Shown: piece by piece, positions 16,007-25,598 of the stretch
Layout: each line of letters begins with the position of its first letter
Numbering within the stretch: the stretch's first letter is position 1
Source: Deltaproteobacteria bacterium
GTDB lineage: Bacteria > Desulfobacterota > Desulfuromonadia > Desulfuromonadales > JAAYDE01
Direction of reading: 5' to 3'
NCBI GenBank assembly: GCA_016934985.1
Contig: JAFGRU010000036.1
Location: forward strand, 1-64,000
DNA: 64,000 bases
Program-made: the position numbers and the translations under genes
The notes under the pieces: model-generated
Database searches by the model: none
What the model saw: only the letters and a program-made list of their open reading frames with translations
What the model was told of the DNA's origin: nothing

Positions 16007-16057
16007 TCATTGGTCATTGGTTATTGGTCAATTGCCAATTATCATGGTCGTTGGTCA
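16007..16057. repeat. Heptamer repeat (CATTGGT)n between maf and the MazG-like gene
   Basis: Five or so degenerate copies of TCATTGG / TTATTGG, with one inverted copy (CCAATTATC), directly before maf. Confidence 0.5.
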
Positions 16058-16098
16058 GTTTCAAACGTAAAGCGTCAATTGAATATGGTGTGTGGAGA

Positions 16099-16135
16099 TT
16101 TTCTCGGCGTACTCTGCGATCTCTGCGGTAAAAAA
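16099..16135. repeat. Single arm of the ACCGCNGAG-ACGCAGAG repeat family
   Basis: On the minus strand this reads TTTTTTACCGCAGAGATCGC followed by AGAGTACGCCGAGAAAA, matching the right arms at 15300-15332 and 23401-23427. No complementary left arm is adjacent. Confidence 0.5.
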
Positions 16136-16140
16136 GCCCT

Positions 16141-16527
16141 TCAGTTTTCAGCTTCGTCATCTGCTTTTTTGTAATACGTATACTTGTGGGATTTACCGCG
16201 AACTTTCTCACTCGGATATTTACGGGCATTTTTCGCCATTTTGTCGAGCACCGTTTTAGACAGATCAAGCCCCAGGGAGTTGGCCATGGAAAGGGCATAT
16301 AAAACGATATCGGCCAGTTCTTCTCCGACCTTTTGCAACTCCTCGGAAGTGAGAGACGCCGACTCCTCGACACTCACCCACTGAAAATGCTCCATCAACT
16401 CCGCCGCCTCGATGGCAAGGGACATGCTGAGATTCTTGGGCGTATGAAACTGCTCCCAGTCACGCTCGTGGACAAACTCGGCGGTGCGGGTCTTTAACTC
16501 AGCAAGTGTCGTTGTTTCGTCACCCAT
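16141..16527 (-). CDS. MazG-like nucleotide pyrophosphohydrolase (RS21-C6/dCTPase type)
   Basis: 128 residues, all-alpha. The KNLSMSLAIEAAELMEHFQW helix, followed by EELQKVGEELADIVLYALSM, carries the paired EExxE and ExxD acidic clusters. These bind magnesium in the MazG / dUTPase-like superfamily. By length and the HTPKNLSMS start it fits the RS21-C6 (DCTPP1) subgroup, which cleaves dCTP and modified dCTP to the monophosphate. A house-cleaning role fits the adjacent maf. Substrate is inferred from family only. Confidence 0.85.
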   Translation of the reverse strand: MGDETTTLAELKTRTAEFVHERDWEQFHTPKNLSMSLAIEAAELMEHFQWVSVEESASLTSEELQKVGEELADIVLYALSMANSLGLDLSKTVLDKMAKNARKYPSEKVRGKSHKYTYYKKADDEAEN

Positions 16528-16700
16528 TCATTGCTCCAAAAAGTAATATTTCCATTTCCGAAAGCCATACAGCCATCATTGTAAAAAAAATGTAACAGAT
16601 CGAATAGACAATACGACGAGGGAAAAAGAAAATATTGGGATTATTCTTTGGGAATTTTTTCTGCCAAATTGAACTTGCCCTTTTCATAAACTAAAATGAA

Positions 16701-16740
16701 AGAAAAGGTACCTTACCATTGATCAGGTACCTTTTCTTTT
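16701..16740. terminator. Bidirectional intrinsic terminator
   Basis: A perfect 13-bp stem, AGAAAAGGTACCT / AGGTACCTTTTCT (16701-16713 and 16725-16737), with an 11-base loop. It sits just after the stop of the minus-strand lipoprotein gene. The U tract is better on the plus strand, but T-rich sequence follows on both sides. Confidence 0.8.
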
Positions 16741-16761
16741 ATTTTTTTGCTTCATAAGCGC

Positions 16762-18018
16762 TTATTCAAATTTTCTGCTTTCAATACTATCATCCTGTTC
16801 CCAGACAATCATAAAATCCCCATTACCCCCACTATTGTCGCCCGCCACTTGTGGTGTCAGAGCCCCCCCCAAACCATCATTTACGAGATCCTCTCCACTC
16901 CAATCGGATACAGTAGCATCGTAACGGTTGTAATAGACATCGTCAGACTCCAACCATGTCACCGTAAAGTTGTCGGTACCCGAGGATGCAACCTGCGGGA
17001 CGGAGCCCAGTCCTGATGATGAATTGAGCTCCTCCGGGGCCTCCCAGCCTGCACTAAAGTGTCTGCCCCAGATATTGTTACCCGCCTCGTCCCAGGCAGC
17101 CACAAAATGACTGTTCCCATCTCCTGCGACCTGCGGGCTAATGGACACAGCACCACCACTTATCTGTCCTGCACCTGCCCAGGCCGCCCCAACAAAACGA
17201 TTGGCATAAATATCATTTGTCTCTTTCCACACCACCATGAATTCGTCACCCCCTGCAGAAGACGCTACTTGGGGGGAAGCACCTTCACCAAGCCCTGGAT
17301 TAACAGTCGTAACTGCCCCCCAGCCACCACTATAGCGGCAAGCATTAAGATCATCATTGCCGCCATCCAACTCATTCCAGACCGCCATAAAATGTCCATT
17401 TCCGTCGGAAGCAATCTGAGGCTCAACACCCACCTCCCCTGTCCCTGCATCAATAGCACCGGAAGGTGTCCAATTACCGGTTGCAGATGCAAACCGGCTG
17501 GCATACAGCCTGTAGATAGCACCATCAGACTGAGTCCATATAGCAATGAAATTTCCTGAACCATCCGCCGCGACCTGGGGGTCTTCGGCGGCGTCAGCGC
17601 TTGCTTCAAGAAGTTCAGCTCCCCCCCAAATACCGCTTCCAGAATCATAATGGTTAGCGTAAATACTTTCGGTAAAAAAGGGACCTTGCATCCAGACCAC
17701 AACTACATCACCGGAAGCATCAGCCACTATTTGAGGCGATGAAATCCCGCCGGAAACTTTTGCGATGGATCCTATTGACACTGGCGTCCCCCAGCTGACC
17801 CCGCTGTAAAAACTTACATAGACCCTGTATGTGGTCGAATCCTCTTGCACCCAAACTTGAACGTACTGATTTGTCCCCCGGGCAGCCACCTGGGGCTCGG
17901 TGCTGGTACCGCTAAGTCCGCTGGCAGGGTTATCCCCTCCACCACCTCCGCCGCAGCCGAACAGAAGCAACAGAACGAAAAACAGGGGAAAAGCTAATGT
18001 CGTTTTAATAATTTTCAT
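16762..18018 (-). CDS. Lipoprotein with eight propeller-like repeats, unknown function
   Basis: 418 residues starting at ATG 18018, with GGAGGGG seven bases upstream. The signal peptide ends in LLLLFGC followed by a glycine run, a lipobox with a flexible linker. The rest is eight imperfect repeats of about 48 residues, each starting with PQV or PQI. A typical unit reads PQVAADGSGNFIAIWTQSDG, and several later carry a YxNRY-type strand. The pattern suggests an extracytoplasmic beta-propeller. No catalytic residues are evident. It stands alone, with a terminator behind it. A sugar- or protein-binding surface lipoprotein is a guess from fold only. Confidence 0.75.
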   Translation of the reverse strand: MKIIKTTLAFPLFFVLLLLFGCGGGGGGDNPASGLSGTSTEPQVAARGTNQYVQVWVQEDSTTYRVYVSFYSGVSWGTPVSIGSIAKVSGGISSPQIVADASGDVVVVWMQGPFFTESIYANHYDSGSGIWGGAELLEASADAAEDPQVAADGSGNFIAIWTQSDGAIYRLYASRFASATGNWTPSGAIDAGTGEVGVEPQIASDGNGHFMAVWNELDGGNDDLNACRYSGGWGAVTTVNPGLGEGASPQVASSAGGDEFMVVWKETNDIYANRFVGAAWAGAGQISGGAVSISPQVAGDGNSHFVAAWDEAGNNIWGRHFSAGWEAPEELNSSSGLGSVPQVASSGTDNFTVTWLESDDVYYNRYDATVSDWSGEDLVNDGLGGALTPQVAGDNSGGNGDFMIVWEQDDSIESRKFE

Positions 18019-18479
18019 TTTTCAACCCCTCCACTTTTCCTGTCCTTGGGAAAAGACCCTGAAAACTCCAAAATATTTAATGAATTTTTTCCATCTGAAT
18101 AAAAAGAAAAGGATACAAGCAAAAAAACAATGGAATGTATATCTATGCAATTACTATACTCTAATTAATCACGGAACAGGATGGGAAGAGCCGGAAATAT
18201 TGAAAATATCAAGGCATCAGCCTGTGCCGGGCTCGTAAAATGCCAATGCTGAAATTATTTTTCAGCATGGCAATGATACAGTTTAATGAGTAGAACTCCG
18301 GCAGTCAATGGCACTGGGAGAAATGACTCCGATAAACGACAAAATCGGAATCGGGACAGCGGGTGTAGAAATTAATATTCGGACAGTGACTTCGTTTTCA
18401 AACCTCGACCTTTACACCATCAGAAGCGGAACAAGCATCTCCAGTTTATCAAGTTTAATTTCATGACCAATGACGGCCA
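18019..18479. other. Intergenic region guaA / lipoprotein with a long hairpin
   Basis: 461 bases with no gene. A near-perfect hairpin spans 18241-18272 (TGCCAATGCTGAAA and TTTCAGCATGGCA, one mismatch). It may terminate guaA transcription coming from the right or structure a leader. The lipoprotein promoter should lie near 18050-18150, which is AT-rich, but no single candidate stands out. Confidence 0.4.
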
Positions 18480-20042
18480 TTACTCCCACTCAATGGTAGC
18501 CGGAGGTTTGCCGGAGATATCGTAGACAACCCGGTTCACCCCTCGGACTTCATTAATAATGCGGTTGCTGATACGCGACATGATGGCGTAGGGAAGCGGA
18601 TACCACTCGGCCGTCATAAAATCTTTGGTTTCCACGGCACGCAGGGCGATGACGTACTCATAGGTGCGCCCGTCACCCATAACGCCAACGCTTTTGACCG
18701 GCAGGAACACGGCGAATGCCTGGCTGATCTTGTCGTAATGGCCGGTACGGTGCAGTTCGTCGATATAGATGGCATCGGCATAGCGCAGAGTATCGGCAAA
18801 GTCTTTGTTGATCTCTCCCAGGATGCGGACCCCCAGGCCCGGCCCGGGGAAAGGATGGCGATAGACCAGCTGATGCGGCAGACCCAGCTCCTCGCCGATG
18901 GAGCGCACCTCGTCCTTGAACAGTTCGCGCAAGGGCTCCACCAGTTGCAGCTTCATGAACTCGGGCAGGCCGCCGACATTGTGGTGGCTTTTGATGCTGT
19001 GCGCCTTGCCGGTTTTGGCCCCGGCGGATTCTATAACATCGGGATAGATGGTCCCCTGCCCCAGCCAGCGGACATTGCCAAGCCTCTTCGCTTCTTCCTC
19101 GAATATTTCAATGAAAAGGCCGCCGATAATTTTGCGTTTCTGCTCAGGATCGGCCACCCCTTTGAGAGCGGAAAGGAACCTCTCCTCGGCATCGACCCGA
19201 ATTACCCGGACACCGAGATTCTCGGCAAAGGTGGCCATGACCTGGTCCCCCTCCCCCAGACGCAGAAGACCGTTATCGACGAAAACGCAGGTCAACTGAT
19301 CGCCGATCGCCAGATGCAACAGGGCCGCCGCCACGGAGGAATCAACTCCGCCGGAAAGGCCGAGCACCACCTGCCCGCCTTCGACCTGCTCGCGGATGCG
19401 GGCGACGCCGTCCTGAATGATGTTGCCCGGCGTCCACTGTCCTGAACAGCGGCAGATGTTGCGGACAAAATTTTCGATAAGGAGGTCACCCCGCAGGGTG
19501 TGATTGACCTCGGGATGGAACTGGACACCGTACTGGCGCCCTTGAATGTTCTGGATGGCGCAGACAGGAGCGTTTTCCGAGTTGGCGATGACCTCAAACT
19601 GATGCGGAACCTTCTCGACGTGATCGCCGTGGCTCATCCAGACCGAGTTTTTCCCCTCGACAAAAAAACCTTCGAATAATGGGCCCGGCCGCCCCTGGGA
19701 CATGACCTCGGCATGGCCGTATTCGCGTTTTCCGGCCGGCACCACGGCACCGCCAAAGTGTCGACACATGAGCTGCATGCCGTAACAGATCCCCAGGACC
19801 GGAATGCCCAGTTCGAAGAGCTCCTCCTCGACAGCCGGGGCACCCTGATCATAGACCGATTTCGGTCCGCCGGAAAGAACGATCCCCCTGGGGGCAAAAG
19901 CCCGAATCGCCGCCAGATCCATGTCAAACGGCTGGATCTCGCAATAGACATGGGTTTCCCGGATGCGCCGGGCAATAAGCTGGCTGTACTGGGAGCCAAA
20001 GTCGAGAATGAGAATTTTTTCGCTGTGAATGTCTTTGGTCAT
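18480..20042 (-). CDS. guaA: GMP synthase (glutamine-hydrolysing)
   Basis: 520 residues. It converts XMP, ATP and glutamine to GMP. The class I amidotransferase domain (1-195) shows [10 protein letters not shown] with the nucleophile cysteine and GVQFHPEV with His/Glu. The ATP-pyrophosphatase domain has the P-loop [15 protein letters not shown]. The C-terminal dimerisation domain ends [17 protein letters not shown] 20042 is preferred over an in-frame TTG seven codons earlier, because that extension lies inside a repeat arm. There is no Shine-Dalgarno sequence: the leader consists of the repeat, so the native leader may have been replaced by the insertion that separates guaA from guaB. Confidence 0.95.
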   Translation of the reverse strand: MTKDIHSEKILILDFGSQYSQLIARRIRETHVYCEIQPFDMDLAAIRAFAPRGIVLSGGPKSVYDQGAPAVEEELFELGIPVLGICYGMQLMCRHFGGAVVPAGKREYGHAEVMSQGRPGPLFEGFFVEGKNSVWMSHGDHVEKVPHQFEVIANSENAPVCAIQNIQGRQYGVQFHPEVNHTLRGDLLIENFVRNICRCSGQWTPGNIIQDGVARIREQVEGGQVVLGLSGGVDSSVAAALLHLAIGDQLTCVFVDNGLLRLGEGDQVMATFAENLGVRVIRVDAEERFLSALKGVADPEQKRKIIGGLFIEIFEEEAKRLGNVRWLGQGTIYPDVIESAGAKTGKAHSIKSHHNVGGLPEFMKLQLVEPLRELFKDEVRSIGEELGLPHQLVYRHPFPGPGLGVRILGEINKDFADTLRYADAIYIDELHRTGHYDKISQAFAVFLPVKSVGVMGDGRTYEYVIALRAVETKDFMTAEWYPLPYAIMSRISNRIINEVRGVNRVVYDISGKPPATIEWE

Positions 20043-20049
20043 AAAATTA

Positions 20050-20529
20050 GTTTCAAGTGTCAAGTTTTAAGTGTTAAGTGTTGGGCAGTGACTGGCAGGA
20101 GCTAAAAATCAGCTGTTTCTGTTGGCAATACTTTTTGAAAGCTGATGGAGCATTTTTGATAAGGCCATAAGCTCTTCAACCATCTCTTTCTGAATTTCCG
20201 GACTGACAACTCCAATTTTGCTCGCAATATAAACCTGAGTTCTGAGTTCAGCGGCGGAACCTTTTGCAATATGCAGAAAACGGACAAATTCTTTTTTTGA
20301 TTCGCGCTGATCCCCTTTGGCAATGTTGGAGGCGATAGAAACTGCCGACCGGCACATCTGGTCTTTCAAACTGAAATCGCGGCAGTCTTTCAGAACTTCA
20401 TAGGTTCGAACCGCCAACCGGGAAGCACGTTTCCAAACATCCAGATTTTCAAATAACGAATAGCCCATTCAAATCAATTTTAAAAGGGTTTTAGGTTTTG
20501 CTTAAAACTTAAAACTTGCAACTTAAAAC
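20050..20529. mobile_element. IVS-like inverted-repeat cassette inserted between guaB and guaA
   Basis: Two 29-base arms (20050-20078 and 20501-20529) are inverted repeats: 25 of 29 positions pair and one more is a G-U wobble in RNA. They share CAAGTTTTAAGT. They enclose the S23-type gene at 20109-20468. In the guaB-guaA transcript the arms would form a long stem with the gene in the loop, the same plan as intervening sequences in bacterial 23S rRNA. The arms belong to the AAGTGTTAAGT repeat family found elsewhere in the window. Mobility is inferred. Confidence 0.55.
20109..20468 (-). CDS. Four-helix-bundle protein, S23 / 23S rRNA intervening-sequence family
   Basis: 119 residues. The start GYSLFENLDVWKRASRLA, then FSLKDQMCRSAVSIASNIAKG, then FVRFLHIAKGSAAELRTQV is the clear signature of the four-helix-bundle (S23, PF05635-type) family. 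Members are encoded inside intervening sequences of 23S rRNA genes in Leptospira, Coxiella and others, and also stand alone. They form pentameric bundles related to the Avd protein of diversity-generating retroelements. The biochemical role is not established. Here the gene lies between guaB and guaA on their strand, enclosed by inverted repeats, and interrupts an otherwise common guaBA pair. Confidence 0.88.
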   Translation of the reverse strand: MGYSLFENLDVWKRASRLAVRTYEVLKDCRDFSLKDQMCRSAVSIASNIAKGDQRESKKEFVRFLHIAKGSAAELRTQVYIASKIGVVSPEIQKEMVEELMALSKMLHQLSKSIANRNS

Positions 20530-20629
20530 CGAGGTCGAAGCCTGATACAGTAAAGCCTCAAAGGGCCGCCAATTCACCCCGTCATTCATTTATACGGAAA
20601 GTACTACAGACTCAAACCCGGCTTCGCGG

Positions 20630-22138
<1,509 letters not shown>

Positions 22139-22217
22139 TTAATTCGTGATCATATTCCTTTTCATTTTAGGAGTCAAAGAAAACCGGAACCCAAATTTGG
22201 CGAATCTGTGGCGGACT

Positions 22218-23288
22218 TCAGTTGGGGATAAAATCTTCCCGTTTTTCGACCCGACCGAGAAAATCGGAGAGTAAGGCAACGGCATTTTCGAGGTCGGACT
22301 GGGCCAGGACCTCGACCGGCGTATGCATATAACGCAAGGGAACGCTGATAAGGGCTGCGGCCACCCCCTCGCGGGTCATCTGCAAGGCGTTGGCGTCGGT
22401 GCCGGTCGGACGCCCCGAGGCCTCGATCTGGTGAGGTATATTCCCGTCTTTGGCCGTGGCAATCAGCATCTGGAAAAGAACGGGGTTGATGTTCGGCCCC
22501 CGGCAGATGATCGGACCATCGCCGAGCTTGAACTCGCCGAGTTCCTTCTTGTCGATTTCCGGACAATCGGTGGCGAATCCAACATCGACGGCAATACCGA
22601 CATCGGGATTGACGCCATAGGCGCTTGTTTTGGAGCCACGCAGACCGACCTCCTCCTGAACTGTAAAGACGCCGTAGACGTCAGCCTTCACCGGGCCGCG
22701 CTTACGGATTTCCTTAAGTACCTGGGCGACGATGAAAGCACCCATTTTGTCGTCAAATGCCCTCGAGGTGAGCCGGTCCCCCTGCAGGTGCTCAAGCTTT
22801 ACGGCAATGGTCACGGGATCACCGATATTGACCAGGACAGCGGTTTCATCCTTGCTGGCACAGCCGATGTCGATGAACTGATTTTTAAACTTGACTACGG
22901 TTTCACGGTCCTTGGCTTCCATCAGGTGGATAGGCTTTTTTCCCACGACGCCAAGGACCGCTCCCTGGTCCGTATGAATGTGCACCCGCTGGCCGGGGAC
23001 CAGATGAGGATCCACTCCGCCGATAGGGGAAAAGTAGATAAAACCGTTGTCATCGATATATTGAACGATAAAACCGATTTCGTCGCAATGTCCGGCCAGC
23101 ATCACCCGCGGATTGTTTTCACCCACGCCCTTGATGCAGGCGATGACGTTGCCCATAAGATCGGTCTTCAGCTCATCGACAACCCCTTCCAGCTCTTTTC
23201 TGATGCGGCGCTGGGCCGGCTGTTCAAAGCCTGAGGGGCTGGGGGTTTCAACCAGTTCCTTTAAAAACTTCAGATCCTTTTTATTCAT
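22218..23288 (-). CDS. M42-family metallo-aminopeptidase / endo-glucanase-like
   Basis: 356 residues. M42 enzymes are dodecameric tetrahedral cytoplasmic aminopeptidases with two metal ions. Metal and catalytic positions are visible in LAGHCDEIGF (His), AFDDKMGAF (Asp), TVQEEVGLRG (base and ligand Glu), VDVGFATD (Asp) and RYMHTPVE (His). The start is ETPSPSGFE, common to this clan. Some relatives are annotated as cellulase M or FrvX, but peptide hydrolysis is the better-founded role. It lies between guaB and a PHP gene on the same strand, with a repeat in the next spacer. Confidence 0.9.
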   Translation of the reverse strand: MNKKDLKFLKELVETPSPSGFEQPAQRRIRKELEGVVDELKTDLMGNVIACIKGVGENNPRVMLAGHCDEIGFIVQYIDDNGFIYFSPIGGVDPHLVPGQRVHIHTDQGAVLGVVGKKPIHLMEAKDRETVVKFKNQFIDIGCASKDETAVLVNIGDPVTIAVKLEHLQGDRLTSRAFDDKMGAFIVAQVLKEIRKRGPVKADVYGVFTVQEEVGLRGSKTSAYGVNPDVGIAVDVGFATDCPEIDKKELGEFKLGDGPIICRGPNINPVLFQMLIATAKDGNIPHQIEASGRPTGTDANALQMTREGVAAALISVPLRYMHTPVEVLAQSDLENAVALLSDFLGRVEKREDFIPN

Positions 23289-23349
23289 TCCTTCTCCTGA
23301 TTAACACCTCACGCGAGCACAAAAAATGTCAGGGCACAAAAACAAACAA

Positions 23350-23427
23350 ACCGCTGAATACGCAGAGAAAAAACAAAAAGGGTGCTTTTAAAAGCTTTGT
23401 CTCGACGTTCTCAGCGTACTCGGCGGT
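23350..23427. repeat. Inverted repeat of the ACCGCNGAG-ACGCAGAG family
   Basis: The left arm at 23350-23370 reads ACCGCTGAATACGCAGAGAA. The right arm at 23401-23427, on the other strand, reads ACCGCCGAGTACGCTGAGAA followed by CGTCGAG. Same family as 15246-15332. Confidence 0.6.
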
Positions 23428-23442
23428 AAATAAATCTTTTCT

Positions 23443-24105
23443 TCAGGCCAATGTTCTTCCAAGCAGGCGCTCGACAATACGCAGGGAATTATTGCGGGCT
23501 TTTTCTACCTCTTCATCGGAAAGTCCTGCCCCCAGAGCCACTTTGCGGGCTTTTTCCCAAGGGGTCAAATCGTCGGGTGAGTGGCTGTCGGTGGCAATGA
23601 TCAGATCAGCCTGGCATTTCCGGGCCAGGGCCGCCACATGGCCATTGCAGAGGGAATGCCCCTTGCGGGTAGTTATTTCGAGAGCAACCCCCTTTTCTCT
23701 GGCCAGCAGAACCTCTTCCTCACTGATCAACCCCGGATGGGCCAGGATATCGACGCCCGCTTCAATGGCGGCACGGTTGGTTCCCTGCGCCACCGGCTCC
23801 GAGATGGTCTCACCGTGACAGATGACCAGCTGGGCACCCAGATGCCGAGCCTCAAGCGTTGCCTCGCCGATGAGTCCAGGCGGCATATGGGTCAGTTCGA
23901 CGCCGAAAAGCACTTCGAGTCCGCAATTACCGGTCAGCTTCTTAGCCACCTTGGCCAGCCGCGGAAGCATGTGGTCAAAATTTGAAAAATCCGCATGATC
24001 AGTTATGGCAACTGCGCGATAGCCGGCAACCGCGGCTCGCCGGACAAGTTCGGATGGAATCAGTTCACCGTCGCTGAAAATGGAATGGGTATGCAGATCA
24101 ATCAT
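23443..24105 (-). CDS. PHP-domain phosphoesterase
   Basis: 220 residues, a stand-alone PHP fold. The metal-binding motifs are DLHTHSIFSDG at the start, AITDHADFSN, FGVELTHMPPG, CHGETISEPV, ILAHPGLIS and IATDSHSPDDL. Relatives include histidinol-phosphate phosphatase and the 5'-nucleoside phosphatase YciV/TrpH (RNase AM). Histidinol-phosphatase specificity cannot be told from sequence. It overlaps the upstream response regulator gene by four bases (ATGA), so the two are translationally coupled. Confidence 0.88.
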   Translation of the reverse strand: MIDLHTHSIFSDGELIPSELVRRAAVAGYRAVAITDHADFSNFDHMLPRLAKVAKKLTGNCGLEVLFGVELTHMPPGLIGEATLEARHLGAQLVICHGETISEPVAQGTNRAAIEAGVDILAHPGLISEEEVLLAREKGVALEITTRKGHSLCNGHVAALARKCQADLIIATDSHSPDDLTPWEKARKVALGAGLSDEEVEKARNNSLRIVERLLGRTLA

Positions 24106-25595
24106 GGAATTTCCCTCGTCACAATATGTTTAGCCAGAAAGGCCGATGCAAAATTTGCCAGAAGCTTTCGAAGCCCGGAACGGTTTCCCGGCAATAAGCA
24201 TATTTCATCGCCGTGGGGTTTGTCCAGCCTTACCCTGAAAACAGGAACCCTGCGACGCTGAAAAAAGGACTCGGCCTCAGCTTTGCCTCCATAGGGGGAG
24301 AGTGAGATCACCCCTATAACTCGACGGCAGAAAGGCGCCCACAAAGGACTCCCTTCTGGCTTGGAAGAGAGGGAAAAGAGGCGCAGAAAAAAGTTGTCCG
24401 CAACCCGCAACCGGCCGAAATCACCGACCCGGAATACGGTGTCACTGGTTTCCCACCCTGCTTCAGGTTCAAACTCCTGAATACCCTGGAATATTTCAGC
24501 AAAATCAGCAAGTTCCTGTGCCGATGAGGTCAGAACGACCACCTTGGCCGAGCCTTCTTCCAAAAGTGCATCTCTCTCACCCAGGCAGTCCCGAATAGAA
24601 AGGATGGTTTCCGCCGACAACAGAGGCTGGTCGTCTTTTTTCAGGTGCGCACCTGATTTCGAAAATTTTCCGATCAGGCCTTTTTCCAGCAGGACCTTAA
24701 GGATATGCAAAACCTCGTAATCGGGACGAGGGCACTTGTCGAGGATCTCGGCCACGTTGTCATAATGGTTAAGAAGAGTGAGAATCTCCTGGGTTGAAGG
24801 ACGCAAACCTTTTGGCAGATGATCCTTTGGAACACGGAGTTTGATGCAATTTTCCCTGCCAAGCAGGGAATCTGCCTGGGATACCATTTCGTCCTTCTGC
24901 CGCAAGCCCTCCATTATAAGGTAATCGGTAGGATGGTTGATCTTGTTTTCGCAGTTCACCCCGGCAGGAGTGAACCAGAAGTTCCCCTTTTCCCAAGCCA
25001 GCAAACGGAAAAAAGCCTTTTCACCATCGACGGAACCAACCTGGGCATTGACGACATTCCCTTCCAACAGGTAGATCGTCGCTTTTTCCTTGGCGCACTC
25101 CAGGGAAAGGATGCCATCTTTGCGGTTGAGATAAAAAATCTGCAACAGATCGACCAGGGATATCTGATTGAGGTTTCCTTCAATTTCGCTTTTTCCATCA
25201 GCCAGTTCCCCGACATGTACAGTTTTTTTCAGTATTCGCCCAATGCGGTTGGTCATCTGCTCCTGGTTGAAAGGCCGGACAACAAAAGCGTCCTTGTCCC
25301 GCTGCAGGAATTTCATGACATGTTTGCCGTCCTCCTGCGAACCGATGACGAAGAAAGGAATCTCCAGGGTTTTGGGATTGCTCCTAAGGATTTTCACCAG
25401 CCTTGCCAAAGGCAGAAGAGCCAGATTGACATCCATCACGATCAGTTGTGGGGGAGTGGTGAGTGCAACCTGCAGAACTTCAGGCCCGTCCTTACAGAAC
25501 TGAACCGAAAAACCCTGTTGATCAAGAAGTTTTGGCATGAATGCCAGTTCAGGAATATCTCCAGCGATAATTAAATGAAGAGGTTTTTTGCCCAT
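24102..25595 (-). CDS. Response regulator with DUF4388 (PATAN) domain and GTPase-like C-terminus
   Basis: 497 residues. Residues 1-125 are receiver-like with a candidate phosphoacceptor Asp55, but the usual conserved lysine is replaced by Arg (VVRPF) and the early acidic pair is reduced, so phosphorylation is uncertain. Residues 130-240 match DUF4388/PATAN (IEGNLNQISLVDLLQIFYLN, FWFTPAG), common in Desulfuromonadia regulators. A helical linker follows. The last 150 residues (VVVLTSSAQELADF onward, then VIGVISLSP and VPVFRVRLDKP) resemble a degenerate MglA-type small GTPase lacking a P-loop; this last call is tentative. It lies four bases after the REC-GAF-GGDEF gene, suggesting joint function. 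Confidence 0.75.
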   Translation of the reverse strand: MGKKPLHLIIAGDIPELAFMPKLLDQQGFSVQFCKDGPEVLQVALTTPPQLIVMDVNLALLPLARLVKILRSNPKTLEIPFFVIGSQEDGKHVMKFLQRDKDAFVVRPFNQEQMTNRIGRILKKTVHVGELADGKSEIEGNLNQISLVDLLQIFYLNRKDGILSLECAKEKATIYLLEGNVVNAQVGSVDGEKAFFRLLAWEKGNFWFTPAGVNCENKINHPTDYLIMEGLRQKDEMVSQADSLLGRENCIKLRVPKDHLPKGLRPSTQEILTLLNHYDNVAEILDKCPRPDYEVLHILKVLLEKGLIGKFSKSGAHLKKDDQPLLSAETILSIRDCLGERDALLEEGSAKVVVLTSSAQELADFAEIFQGIQEFEPEAGWETSDTVFRVGDFGRLRVADNFFLRLFSLSSKPEGSPLWAPFCRRVIGVISLSPYGGKAEAESFFQRRRVPVFRVRLDKPHGDEICLLPGNRSGLRKLLANFASAFLAKHIVTREIP

Positions 25596-25598
25596 TGG

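Noticed and set aside
22323-23234. 303-codon plus-strand frame opposite the M42 peptidase
   Set aside because: Antisense shadow of a well-conserved enzyme whose metal motifs are all on the minus strand.
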